Source of the DNA: DATBLE01 sp050258035
Lineage (GTDB): Bacteria > Actinomycetota > Thermoleophilia > Gaiellales > Gaiellaceae
Assembly: GCA_050258035.1 (NCBI GenBank)
Contig: JBLMYA010000085.1
Span: 1 to 44,972, forward strand
Direction: 5' to 3'
Length of the DNA stretch: 44,972 nt
Part shown: one piece after another, positions 1 through 7,987 of the stretch
Position numbering within the stretch: the stretch's first letter is position 1
Layout of the letters: each line of letters begins with the position of its first letter
The notes under the pieces: model-generated
What the model was told of the DNA's origin: nothing
Seen by the model: only the letters and a program-made list of their open reading frames with translations
Databases searched by the model: none
Translations under genes and position numbers: made by a program

Positions 1-33
1 CCTGTCCGTCTCTCCGAGAGGAGCGCATGCCCT

Positions 34-1731
34 GTGAGCACCGATCCCTACACCCGCGAGTCCGACCCTGCCAAGCGGCACAGCAGCGCACTTACCGACG
101 GCCCCGACCGCGCCGGAGCGCGCTCGATGCTCAAGGGCACGGGCTTCACCGACGACGATCTGGCCAAGCCGATCATCGGCGTCGCGACGACGTGGATCGA
201 GACGATGCCGTGCAACCTCAACCAGCGCGACCTCGCCCAGGACGTCAAGCGCGGCATCCGCGAGGCGGGCGGCACGCCGATGGAGTTCAACACGGTCGCG
301 GTCTCGGACGGCGTGTCGATGGGGACCGAGGGAATGCGCGCGTCGCTCGTCTCGCGGGAGGTGATCGCCGACTCGATCGAGCTCGTCGCGCGCGGCCATC
401 TCCTCGACGGGCTCGTCTGCCTGGTCGCCTGCGACAAGACGAACCCCGCCGCGGTAATGGCGCTCGGCCGGCTCGACATCCCCGCGGTCGTGCTCTACAC
501 GGGGTCGATCGCGCCGGGCGTGTTCCGCGGCAAGGACGTGACCGTCGCCGACGTCTACGAGGCGATCGGCGGCTACGCGGCAGGCACCGTGAGCGCCGGA
601 GACCTGCACGAGCTCGAGTCGGTCGCCTGCCCCGGAGCGGGTGCGTGCGGCGGCCAGTTCACCGCCAACACCATGTCCACGATCCTCGAGTTCCTCGGGA
701 TCAGCCCGCCCGGGCTGAACGGCATCCCGGCGCTCTCGCCGAAGAAGGCCGAGGCGGCGGCCGAGTGCGGGCGGCTTGCGGTCGACCTCGTCCGGCGGGA
801 CGTGCGGCCGTCGCAGATCGTCACGCGCGAGTCGATCGAGAACGCGGCTGCGTCCGTGGTCGCCACCGGCGGCTCGACGAACGGCGTCTTGCACCTGCTC
901 GCGATCGCCCGCGAGTTCGGGATCGAGTTCACGATCGACGACTTCGACCGCATCGCCGGACGCACGCCGGTGCTCGCGGACATGAAGCCGTGGGGGCGCT
1001 TCCACGCGACCGACGTCTACCGGGCCGGCGGGGTGGCGCTCGTCGCCCGCGAGCTCGCCAAGCAGGGCCTCGTCCACGGCGAGCTGCCGACCGTCGACGG
1101 TCGCACGCTCGGCGAGGTCGCGACCGCCGTGGAGGAGACGCCCGGCCAGGAGGTGGTGGCGACGATCGAGCGGCCGATCAAGCCGACCGGTTCCCTGCGG
1201 ATCCTGAAGGGGAACCTCGCCCCCGACGGCTGCGTGGTCAAGCTGACGGTGGGCCGGACGCAGCACCGGGGGCCGGCGCGCGTCTTCGACGACGAGCAGT
1301 CGGCGTTCGCCGCCGTGAAGGCGAAGTCGATCGCCGCCGGCGACGTGGTCGTCATCCGCTACGAGGGGCCGGCGGGCGCGCCCGGCATGCCGGAGATGCT
1401 CCAGGTGACGGGCGCGATCATCGGCGAGGGCCTCGGCGACTCGGTTGCGCTGATCACCGACGGCCGCTTCTCCGGCGCGACGCACGGCTTCATGGTCGGC
1501 CACGTCGTCCCGGAGGCGTTCCGGGGCGGGCCGATCGCCGCGCTCCAGGAGGGCGACACGGTCGTGATCGACGTCGACGCGGGCGAGCTGCGGGTCGAGC
1601 TCTCCGACGACGAGATCGCTGCCCGGCTGGCGGCCTGGTCTCCGCCGCCGCCGCGGTACGGGAGCGGCGTGCTGGCGAAGTACGCGACGCTCGTCGCGTC
1701 GGCGAGCGAAGGCGCGGTCACCAGACCCTGA
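34..1731 (+). CDS. ilvD: Dihydroxy-acid dehydratase
   Basis: Catalyses dehydration of 2,3-dihydroxy-isovalerate and 2,3-dihydroxy-3-methylvalerate, the third common step of valine and isoleucine synthesis, in the cytoplasm. The 565-residue product has the usual length. The Fe-S/Mg ligand regions of the IlvD/Edd family are visible: MPCN near residue 58, CDKTNPA near 132 and CPGAGACGGQFTANTM near 199, plus the C-terminal TDGRFSGATHG signature. The start is a GTG; a purine-rich GAGAGGAG lies about 10-15 bases upstream. A longer frame beginning at 27 is an out-of-frame shadow. The leu genes further right belong to the same branched-chain pathway, but a different cluster intervenes. Confidence 0.97.
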   Translation: MSTDPYTRESDPAKRHSSALTDGPDRAGARSMLKGTGFTDDDLAKPIIGVATTWIETMPCNLNQRDLAQDVKRGIREAGGTPMEFNTVAVSDGVSMGTEGMRASLVSREVIADSIELVARGHLLDGLVCLVACDKTNPAAVMALGRLDIPAVVLYTGSIAPGVFRGKDVTVADVYEAIGGYAAGTVSAGDLHELESVACPGAGACGGQFTANTMSTILEFLGISPPGLNGIPALSPKKAEAAAECGRLAVDLVRRDVRPSQIVTRESIENAAASVVATGGSTNGVLHLLAIAREFGIEFTIDDFDRIAGRTPVLADMKPWGRFHATDVYRAGGVALVARELAKQGLVHGELPTVDGRTLGEVATAVEETPGQEVVATIERPIKPTGSLRILKGNLAPDGCVVKLTVGRTQHRGPARVFDDEQSAFAAVKAKSIAAGDVVVIRYEGPAGAPGMPEMLQVTGAIIGEGLGDSVALITDGRFSGATHGFMVGHVVPEAFRGGPIAALQEGDTVVIDVDAGELRVELSDDEIAARLAAWSPPPPRYGSGVLAKYATLVASASEGAVTRP

Positions 1732-1764
1732 CGGCATCCCGCCCGGCGAAGCTCGACGGTGCCC

Positions 1765-1929
1765 CTACGGCCGGCGTGGGGGCTCCGGCCGATCGGACGT
1801 GAGCGGGGCCAGGATCGCCTCGACCTCGTCACGTTCGGCGCGGACGTCGCCGCTCCTCGCCGACTGCAGCAGATCCTTCGCCTGCCGGCGGAGTTGCTCC
1901 AGATCGGGACGGGCGGGTAGGTCAGCCAT
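1765..1929 (-). CDS. Small helical protein resembling the N-terminus of ankyrin-repeat proteins
   Basis: Encodes 54 residues beginning MADLPARPDLEQLRRQAKDL. From memory, this opening (a short charged stretch followed by LxxLRxxAKDLL) resembles the N-terminus of actinobacterial proteins annotated as ankyrin-repeat proteins. Here the frame ends soon after, in a proline/arginine tail. The ATG at 1929 was chosen because the homologous-looking sequence begins there; the upstream in-frame extension looks non-coding. A purine-rich GAGAAGGGAGA lies just upstream on the minus strand. It may be a free-standing mini-protein or the surviving head of a truncated gene; the neighbouring region 1930-2346 also shows gene decay. 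Confidence 0.45.
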   Translation of the reverse strand: MADLPARPDLEQLRRQAKDLLQSARSGDVRAERDEVEAILAPLTSDRPEPPRRP

Positions 1930-2202
1930 GATGTCTCCCTTCTCGGCCGGCGGTCCGCATTGCCGGTCCAGGAGATCGTCTGTCCGACCGGGCACCTACA
2001 GAGGTGGACTCGGTCCTGTCCGCGGGCCCGGAGGCGGCCCTTCCGCCAGGTGCAAGCAAGATGTGCCCATCATGGCCGCCCGCAGCCCCGACGCGCGCGA
2101 CGAAGTCGAGGATGCACGCCAGTACATCGTCTCCTCCGCTCCCGACGAGGTGATCGACGCCTCGCGCGTCGAGCCCGAAAACCCGACCGGGCAGGTCCGG
2201 TC

Positions 2203-2346
2203 TCGACCCTCCAGAGCGGCTACGTCGAGGACTACACGCTCGTCTTCGCAGGCACGTTCGCATCGATCCTCCCGCTGCTCGCGATCTTCCCGGTGCTCGG
2301 CCGCCAGATCATCGGCGGCATGATGGAAGGAGCCGTGACGGGATGA
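2203..2346 (+). pseudogene. Remnant: C-terminus of a sugar ABC transporter permease (MalG type)
   Basis: The last 47 residues of this frame read as the C-terminal end of a carbohydrate ABC transporter inner-membrane permease: a short periplasmic segment with GYVEDYTLVFAG, a hydrophobic last transmembrane helix (TFASILPLLAIFPVLG), then the family-typical end RQIIGGMMEGAVTG. The frame stops in an ATGA overlap with the beta-glucosidase start, as in an intact operon. Upstream of about 2203 the same frame turns Arg/Pro-rich and unrelated, and no start codon or earlier helices are present. I infer that a deletion removed all but the 3' end of the gene. Confidence 0.7.
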
Positions 2347-3680
2347 CCGACTCGAAGAGGTTCGTCTGGGGAGTGGCGACGGCCGCCTTCCAGATCGAGG
2401 GAGCGACGACGGCCGACGGCCGCGGGGAGTCGATCTGGGACCGCTTCGCTTCGGGCGCGGGCAACATCGCGCACGGCGACACGGGGGAGCCGGCCTGCGA
2501 GCACTACTACCGGTGGCGGGAGGACCTCGACCTGATGCAGTCGCTCGGACTCCAGGGCTATCGGTTCTCGATCTCGTGGCCTCGGATCCAGCCGACGGGC
2601 CGCGGCCCGGCGAACCAGCGCGGCCTCGACTTCTACCGTGGCCTCGTCGAAGGGCTCCTCGAGCGCGGGATCCAGCCCCTTGCCACGCTGTACCACTGGG
2701 ATCTGCCACAGGCACTCCAGGACGAGGGCGGCTGGGGCTCGCGCGACGTCGTCGACCGGTTCGTGGAGTACGCCGGCCTCCTCTTCGACGGCCTCGGTGA
2801 TCTCGTCCCGGCCTGGATCACGCACAACGAGCCCTGGGTGACGTCGATCCTCGGCTACGCCACCGGGTCGAAGGCCCCGGGGCTCCGCGACTGGCCGACC
2901 GCGCTACGGGCCGCGCACCACTCCCTTCTCGCCCACGGAGCGGCGGTCCAGGCCTACCGGGCGACGGGTCGCGAGGGAGAGATCGGGATCACACTCGACC
3001 TGACCGTCGCGATTCCCGCAACCGACACGGAAGCCGACCGCGAGGCCGCGAAGCGGCTCGACGGCCACCGCAACCGGTGGTTCCTCGATCCGATCTTCCG
3101 TGGCTCCTACCCCGAGGACATGATCGCTCTCTACGAAAGCCGGTTCGGGCCCCTGGACGCGATCCAGGCCGGTGACCTGGTAACGATCGCGCAGCAGCTC
3201 GACTTCCTCGGCATCAACTTCTACTGCCCGAACTGGGCCTCGGCGGTGGACAACGGCGTGCTCGACGTCGCCGACGCCACACCCGACGGTGGGCGGACGG
3301 CGATGGACTGGCCGATCGCGCCCGGGTCGTTTACCGACCTCCTCCTCAGGGTGCGAGACGACTACGGCGAGATCCCGCTGCTGATCACCGAGAACGGCGC
3401 CGCGTTCGACGACGTGCTCGACGGCGGCGAGGTGGTCGAGGATCCACTGCGCGTCGCGTACCTCCGCGAGCACATCGCCGCGGTCGAGCGGGCGGAAGCG
3501 AACGGAGTCGACGTCCGCGGCTACTACGTCTGGTCGCTGCTCGACAACTTCGAGTGGGAGTGGGGGTACGAGAAGCGGTTCGGCATCGTCTTCGTCGACT
3601 TCCCCACCCAGCGCCGGATCCCGAAGCGGAGCGCGCTCTGGTACAGAGACCTGATCGCAAGATCGAACGCAGGGCTGTGA
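2343..3680 (+). CDS. bgl: Family 1 glycoside hydrolase (beta-glucosidase)
   Basis: Hydrolyses terminal beta-glucosidic bonds (cellobiose and related glycosides) by the retaining GH1 mechanism. The 445 residues match the family length. The N-terminal FVWGVATAAFQIEGA signature, LYHWDLPQAL near residue 120, the acid/base glutamate in THNEPW near 162 and the nucleophile glutamate in ITENGAAF near 350 are all present, and the C-terminal SLLDNFEWEWGY loop is intact. There is no signal peptide, so it acts on imported sugars in the cytoplasm. The ATG overlaps the stop of the permease remnant. The transporter that would feed it survives only as fragments on either side, so this gene appears to have outlived its operon. 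Confidence 0.96.
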   Translation: MTDSKRFVWGVATAAFQIEGATTADGRGESIWDRFASGAGNIAHGDTGEPACEHYYRWREDLDLMQSLGLQGYRFSISWPRIQPTGRGPANQRGLDFYRGLVEGLLERGIQPLATLYHWDLPQALQDEGGWGSRDVVDRFVEYAGLLFDGLGDLVPAWITHNEPWVTSILGYATGSKAPGLRDWPTALRAAHHSLLAHGAAVQAYRATGREGEIGITLDLTVAIPATDTEADREAAKRLDGHRNRWFLDPIFRGSYPEDMIALYESRFGPLDAIQAGDLVTIAQQLDFLGINFYCPNWASAVDNGVLDVADATPDGGRTAMDWPIAPGSFTDLLLRVRDDYGEIPLLITENGAAFDDVLDGGEVVEDPLRVAYLREHIAAVERAEANGVDVRGYYVWSLLDNFEWEWGYEKRFGIVFVDFPTQRRIPKRSALWYRDLIARSNAGL

Positions 3681-3701
3681 GCGGGCAGGATCGGGGGCTT
3701 A

Positions 3702-4077
3702 CGCCTCGACGTCGACGTCTCGCTCGCCGAGGGCGATGGGCGCCGAACTGATCGCGCACTTCCCGGTGAATGCCCGGCCGCTCTTGGGTGCGTCGATGCG
3801 GGCCCTCCAGAGCGGAGACGGGGCCGGAGGACGCCTCCGGGCCGACGCTCCTGGCGGCCGGCTCCGCCGGCGAGGCGATGATCACGGCCGGCTCAGCCCC
3901 CTCTCGAGCGCGCGGACCGGCGGGCGGCTGCGCGTCGCGCTCGACCCCGAGCGGCTGCACTTCTTCGACCCGGAGAGACCGAAGACTCGCTCCGGTAGCC
4001 CGCAGGCCCATCCGAGCGCCGCGGCCACGCGCAGCGGGAACCTGTGGACGGATCGGCACGCTTCGTTCGGGGTCTGA
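3702..4077 (+). pseudogene. Remnant: C-terminal part of a sugar ABC transporter ATPase (MsmK/UgpC type)
   Basis: Two blocks resemble the regulatory (TOBE) end of MalK/UgpC-like ATPases: MGAELIAHFPVNARP from 3736, and SARTGGRLRVALDPERLHFF followed by DPE, ending near 3980. The stretch just before 3736 (LDVDVSLAE, from about 3704) fits the same family but lies in another reading frame, and the 90 or so bases between the two blocks read sensibly only in a shifted frame. The Walker, signature and H-loop parts are absent. I interpret this as a truncated, frameshifted pseudogene of the same sugar-uptake operon as the permease remnant and the glucosidase. Confidence 0.62.
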
Positions 4078-4081
4078 CCCC
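4069..4081 (+). repeat. GGGGTCTGACCCC palindromic repeat, copy 1
   Basis: A 13-base near-palindrome with six-base arms around a single central T. An identical copy in the same orientation lies at 4186-4198. The 104 bases between them encode nothing I recognise. The motif recalls repetitive extragenic palindromes mobilised by REP-associated transposases, but no transposase is in the window. Confidence 0.6.
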
Positions 4082-4185
4082 CGACCAAAGTGTGACGTCT
4101 TCCCCACAGCCGCAGCGTCGCACGGTTGCATGGGGGATCGCATCCGACGTAACAGCCCCGCGAGGATCTCGTATCGGTTCTGTTT

Positions 4186-4198
4186 GGGGTCTGACCCC
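4186..4198 (+). repeat. GGGGTCTGACCCC palindromic repeat, copy 2
   Basis: Exact second copy of the 13-base near-palindrome, 117 bases after the first, also preceded by TT and followed by a GTCGAC/CCGAC-like context. Together with copy 1 it occupies the 600-base gap between the transporter remnant and the minus-strand aminotransferase. Nothing else recognisable lies between 4082 and 4284. Confidence 0.6.
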
Positions 4199-4284
4199 TG
4201 GTCGACGGTTCGGACCCGGCTGGACTGTCCCGCAGGTCTGTGCCTCTCGCCGTCTGTGCAGGTCCCTCGGCCCAGCGTCGGCCC

Positions 4285-5547
4285 TCAGCTCTCTCTTCCG
4301 GGCCCATTCGGCGGCGGCTTCGCCGGCACGGGCGAGGCCGCCGCCTCCCTCTCGCGAGACGACGAAATCTCGGGAAGCGCCCGGCGAAGGCCTGCGACCG
4401 CCTGGCCGATCCGCTGCTCGTTCTCGACCAGGGCGAAGCGGACATGCCCGTCGCCGCCGGGGCCGAAGCCGACACCGGGACTGACGGCGACGCGTGCCTC
4501 TCGTGCGAGCTTGACCGCGAACTCGAGCGAGCCGAGGCCGCGGTGGGGCTCGGGGATCGGTGCCCAGACGAACATCGTCCCCCTCGGCCTCGCCACCGGC
4601 CACCCGATCCGATCGAGGCCGTCGCACAGCGCATCGCGGCGAGAACGGTAGATCTCGCACACCTCCGCCGGGAAACCGGGCGCTTCGTTCAGCGCGACGA
4701 TCGCCGCGATCTGGATCGGCTGGAAGGTGCCGTAGTCGAGGTACGACTTCAACCGGGCGAGCGCCTGGACGACCTCGGCGTTCCCGAGGACGAATCCGAC
4801 CCGCCAGCCGGCCATGGAGAACGACTTGGTCAGCGTGTACAGCTCGACCGCGACCTCGGCGGCACCCTCTGCCTGGAGGATCGACGGAGGGCGGTGGCCG
4901 TCGAATGCGAGGTCGGCGTAGGCGAAGTCGTGGACGACGATCACCTCCTGCTCGCGGGCGAAGTCGACCACCCGTTGCATGAAGTCGGACTCGACGGTGG
5001 CGGTCGTCGGGTTGTGCGGGAACGAGAGGAGGAGCACGCGTGGTCGCGGCCGCGAGCGCTCGAACGCCTCGACGACGTTCCCGAACAGGTCCTCCTCCGC
5101 CGCGCCCACCGGAACCTGCTCGACGACCGCGCCCGCGAACGCCGGCGCGAACAGGTGGATCGGGTAGCTCGGGCTCGGCACGACCGCGGCGTCGCCGGGC
5201 TGGACGAGCACCCACATGAGGTGGGCGAGACCCTCCTTGGCGCCGATCGTCGTCAGCGCCTGGGTCTCCGGGTCGAGCTCGACGCCGAACCGCCGCGAGT
5301 ACCGTTCGCAGACCGCTCGGCGCAGGTTCGGGATGCCGCGGCTCGCCGAGTACCGGTGGTTTCGAGGGTTCAGCACCGCCTCGCGCAGCTTCTCGACGGC
5401 AACCGGCGGCGAGGGGATGTCCGGGTTGCCGAAGCCGAGATCGACCACGTCCTCGCCGGCGCGGCGCAGCTCCAGCTTCAGGTCGTTGATCGTCGCGAAG
5501 ACGTAGGGCGGCAGGGTGCCGACCCGGCGGAGGTCGATCCCCGCCAC
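4285..5547 (-). CDS. PLP-dependent aminotransferase, class I/II (AlaC-like)
   Basis: A cytoplasmic fold-type I transaminase of 420 residues. Visible hallmarks are LGFGNPDIPSPP near residue 40, SFPHNPT near 180, the DFAYADL strand that contacts PLP, and the PLP-binding lysine in TKSFSMAGWR near 240. The sequence resembles AlaC-type glutamate-pyruvate transaminases, but the substrate cannot be fixed from sequence alone. The GTG start shares one base with the proB stop (TAGTG), so it is the last gene of a proA-proB-aminotransferase operon. The final 30 residues are a Pro/Ala/Arg-rich tail without clear family counterpart. Confidence 0.9.
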   Translation of the reverse strand: MAGIDLRRVGTLPPYVFATINDLKLELRRAGEDVVDLGFGNPDIPSPPVAVEKLREAVLNPRNHRYSASRGIPNLRRAVCERYSRRFGVELDPETQALTTIGAKEGLAHLMWVLVQPGDAAVVPSPSYPIHLFAPAFAGAVVEQVPVGAAEEDLFGNVVEAFERSRPRPRVLLLSFPHNPTTATVESDFMQRVVDFAREQEVIVVHDFAYADLAFDGHRPPSILQAEGAAEVAVELYTLTKSFSMAGWRVGFVLGNAEVVQALARLKSYLDYGTFQPIQIAAIVALNEAPGFPAEVCEIYRSRRDALCDGLDRIGWPVARPRGTMFVWAPIPEPHRGLGSLEFAVKLAREARVAVSPGVGFGPGGDGHVRFALVENEQRIGQAVAGLRRALPEISSSREREAAASPVPAKPPPNGPGRES

Positions 5548-6578
5548 TAGAGCACCACCAGCCGGTCGCGGTGGACTGCCTCGACGCCCCGCGGGCGGCC
5601 GTCGAGCTCGGCGGCCGGGACGGACGCGATTCCCCGGGCGAACGCGGTGCCGTCGGGCCCGGCCAGGTCGACGGCGTCCCCGGCGTCGAACGACCCCTCG
5701 CAGGCCACGACGCCGACCGCGAGCAGACTGGCACCGTCGTCGACGAGCGCCCGGCGCGCACCCGCATCGACGACGATGCGGCCCCGGACGGGCTTGCCGA
5801 AGCGCAGCCAGAGCTTGAAAGCCGGTTCGCTACGCTCCGCAGCGGTGAAGCGCGTGCCGCGCGGCTCGCCCGCGAGGATCGGCTCCAGCACGGAGTCGCC
5901 CGTCCCACCGGCGATCACGGTCGGGATCCCGGCGGCGGCGGCCAGTTCGGCAGCGAGGACCTTGCTGCGCATCCCGCCGCGGCCGAGCGGACTGGCGGCG
6001 CCGAGCACTGCCTCGCCGGCGCGGCTGCCCTCCTCGAGCAGCACGGCACCCGGCGTTCCCGGCGCCCGCGAGTAGACGCCCGCCACCTCGCTCAGCAGCA
6101 CGAGCAGCCGCGCCCGCAGCAGGACCGCGACCTGCGCGGCGAGCGCGTCGTTGTCGCCGAACGTGATCTCGTCGGTCGCGGTCGCGTCGTTCTCGTTGAC
6201 GACCGGCACGACGCCGAGCCTGAGCAGCGCCTCCAGCGCTCCCCTGGCGTTCACGTAGGTCGTGCGGTCGCCGATGTCGCCCGCGGTGAGCAGCACCTGC
6301 GCGGCGTGCAGTGGAGCGAGCGCCTTGTCCCAGGCGGCCTGGAGCCGTGCCTGGCCGAGCGCCGACGCGGCCTGGAGCTGGCTGATGCTGCGCGGCCGTC
6401 GGTCGAGACCGAGCCGCGGCAGGCCGAGCGCGATCGCGCCGGACGAGACCACGCAGACCCGCTCGCCCCGCCGCACGATCCGCCGGATCTCCCGGCCGCG
6501 GGACCGAAGCACGCCGCGCCGGACGTGGCCCCCTCGTCCGACCACCAGGCTCGACCCCAACTTGACGATCACCGTCAC
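5547..6578 (-). CDS. proB: Glutamate 5-kinase
   Basis: Phosphorylates glutamate at the gamma carboxylate, the committed step of proline synthesis. The 343 residues contain an amino-acid kinase domain (VIVKLGSSLVV at the start, SSGAIALG, NENDATATDEITFGDND, and GGMRSKVLAA) and a C-terminal PUA domain (from about residue 255, RGRIVVDAGARRAL), the two-domain bacterial form. The chosen GTG at 6578 overlaps the proA stop by four bases (GTGA); a second GTG two codons later is also possible. Translation is probably coupled to proA. Confidence 0.95.
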   Translation of the reverse strand: MTVIVKLGSSLVVGRGGHVRRGVLRSRGREIRRIVRRGERVCVVSSGAIALGLPRLGLDRRPRSISQLQAASALGQARLQAAWDKALAPLHAAQVLLTAGDIGDRTTYVNARGALEALLRLGVVPVVNENDATATDEITFGDNDALAAQVAVLLRARLLVLLSEVAGVYSRAPGTPGAVLLEEGSRAGEAVLGAASPLGRGGMRSKVLAAELAAAAGIPTVIAGGTGDSVLEPILAGEPRGTRFTAAERSEPAFKLWLRFGKPVRGRIVVDAGARRALVDDGASLLAVGVVACEGSFDAGDAVDLAGPDGTAFARGIASVPAAELDGRPRGVEAVHRDRLVVL

Positions 6579-7819
6579 CGGGTCTGGCTCCCGTCGCCGA
6601 CCACCCGGTACTGGCGGAGCCACAGGTCGCGATACGTGACCGGCCCCCGCGGGCCGGGAACGTGGTCGACGTTGATGCCGGTCTCGGGCGACCCCGTCAG
6701 CTCGAACCCGTCCGTGAAGCGGGTCGGCGCGTGCCAGAAGGCGGCCGTGCCGCGGTAGCCGTCCAGGAAGCGGTCGGCGGCCCGGGAGTCGTCGGTGACG
6801 ATCCCGGCGGCGAGGCCGGAGGTCTCGCCGTTGGCGATCCGCAGCGCGTCCTCGACGCCGTCCACCAGCGCGACGGTGACGGTCGCGACCCGTTCGGGGT
6901 CGCCGGCCCACTCGTACCCGATCGGGCGGTCGAGCGGCTCGCCGCCCGCGACGTCGCCGCGCACCTCGAGGCCCTTCTCCGCGAACAGCTCGAGCAGCGC
7001 CCCCAGCACCTCGTGCGCCCCCCGATCGACGAGCGCGAGGTTCAGCCGGTTGCAGACGCCGAGCCGGTCGAGACTCGCCTCCGCGAGCGCGAGCGCCTTG
7101 TCGCGGTCGGCGGCGGTGTGGACGTAGAGCACGCCGCCGCCCTCGGCATGGGCGAGCGTCCGGACGTCGTTCTGCGCGGCGAGCCGGACGAGCTCGGCGG
7201 TGCTCGGGCCGCTGCCTCGGAGGATCACGAGGGGGACGAGGCCGGGCATCGAGACGAGCACGCGCGCGCCCTCGCGGTCCGTGTGGCGAACGAGCCCGAC
7301 CGCCTCGGGTCGGAGGCCCGCCCGCTCGAGCGCGGGCCGCACCACGTCGTCGACGAGCACGGTGACGGTACGGAGAGCGGCCGAGCCGGTGCGAAGCACC
7401 GTCGCGTTCAGGCTCTTCAGCAGCTGGCCGGCGACGTCCAGTGCGACGTTGGGACGCGCCTCGAAGTTCGCCCCGACGACGCCGATCGGGATCCGCCGCT
7501 CGGACACGACCAGGCCGTTGGCGAGCGTTCGGCTCCCGATCACGCGCTCGAGCGGGTCGAGAGCCGCCGTCGCCAGCAGCTGACGCTCGAGCGCGTCCAT
7601 CCGTGCCTCGTCGAGCCGCAACCGGTCGATCGTGCCCTCGTCGAGCCGGCCGGCGGCGGCCTCGACATCGGCTGCGTTGGCGGCCAGGACCTCTCCCCGC
7701 CTGCCGTGCAGCAGGGCGGCCGCGTCCGTCAGCGCAGCGGTGACGGCGTCATCGATGAGCCCGACTGCCGCCACACCGGCCGCCCGGGCCTCGTGTTCGA
7801 CGTCCTCGCGGATCGGCAC
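6575..7819 (-). CDS. proA: Glutamate-5-semialdehyde dehydrogenase (gamma-glutamyl phosphate reductase)
   Basis: Reduces gamma-glutamyl phosphate to glutamate semialdehyde using NADPH, the second step of proline synthesis. The 414 residues fit the family. The aldehyde-dehydrogenase fold shows the VGANFEARPNVALDVAG strand, the SLNATVLRTGSAA loop and the catalytic cysteine in RLGVCNRLN. The GTG at 7819 was chosen because family similarity starts there (VPIREDVEHEA), because it gives the normal length, and because a -10-like TATACA sits seven bases upstream, suggesting a leaderless mRNA. The frame stays open far upstream, but that part is not ProA-like. Confidence 0.95.
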   Translation of the reverse strand: MPIREDVEHEARAAGVAAVGLIDDAVTAALTDAAALLHGRRGEVLAANAADVEAAAGRLDEGTIDRLRLDEARMDALERQLLATAALDPLERVIGSRTLANGLVVSERRIPIGVVGANFEARPNVALDVAGQLLKSLNATVLRTGSAALRTVTVLVDDVVRPALERAGLRPEAVGLVRHTDREGARVLVSMPGLVPLVILRGSGPSTAELVRLAAQNDVRTLAHAEGGGVLYVHTAADRDKALALAEASLDRLGVCNRLNLALVDRGAHEVLGALLELFAEKGLEVRGDVAGGEPLDRPIGYEWAGDPERVATVTVALVDGVEDALRIANGETSGLAAGIVTDDSRAADRFLDGYRGTAAFWHAPTRFTDGFELTGSPETGINVDHVPGPRGPVTYRDLWLRQYRVVGDGSQTR

Positions 7820-7826
7820 TTTTGTA

Positions 7827-7832
7827 TGTATA
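7827..7832 (-). promoter_or_regulatory. -10 element of a leaderless proA promoter
   Basis: TATACA on the minus strand ends seven bases before the proA GTG, the spacing expected when transcription starts at the first base of the start codon. No ribosome binding site is visible. It overlaps the plus-strand -10 at 7829-7834. Confidence 0.6.
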
Positions 7833-7834
7833 GT
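7829..7834 (+). promoter_or_regulatory. -10 element of the riboswitch/thrC promoter
   Basis: TATAGT in a short AT-rich island predicts a transcription start near 7841, about 17 bases before the riboswitch P1 helix. No good -35 box is visible. It shares four bases with the divergent proA -10. Confidence 0.5.
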
Positions 7835-7857
7835 CGTTCGCGCGGGCGGGCGATCCC

Positions 7858-7974
7858 CGCTCACATCGAGAGAGGCTGAGGGAACCGGCCCGACGACGCC
7901 TCGGCAACCTGCCCCCCGCCACAGCGGCAAGGTGCCAAACCCGGCGAGCCCCAGGGCTCGAAGGATGTCGAGCG
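7858..7974 (+). promoter_or_regulatory. SAM-I (S-box) riboswitch
   Basis: The conserved S-box core is readable: GAGAGGCTGAGGGA, the CGGCAACC block, GGTGCCAAACC and the closing GAAGGATG. P1 pairs 7858-7867 (CGCTCACATC) with 7964-7974 (GATGT-C-GAGCG) with one bulged base. The ribosome binding site AGAGGAG begins at 7975, directly after P1, and the TTG start of the next gene follows at 7988. No terminator hairpin fits between aptamer and start, so control is probably at translation initiation. S-boxes usually switch expression off when S-adenosylmethionine is abundant. Confidence 0.93.
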
Positions 7975-7987
7975 AGAGGAGAATCCG

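Noticed and set aside
27..1802. A 591-codon Arg/Gly-rich open frame on the plus strand
   Set aside because: It is the out-of-frame shadow of ilvD, whose active-site motifs lie in the other frame; long shadow frames are expected in DNA this GC-rich.
2072..2323. A frame starting MAARSPDARDEVEDARQYIV before the permease remnant
   Set aside because: The first 40 residues look protein-like, but I know no family, and the rest is an Arg/Ser-rich shadow of the permease remnant. It could be a further fragment of a lost gene, but is not supportable.
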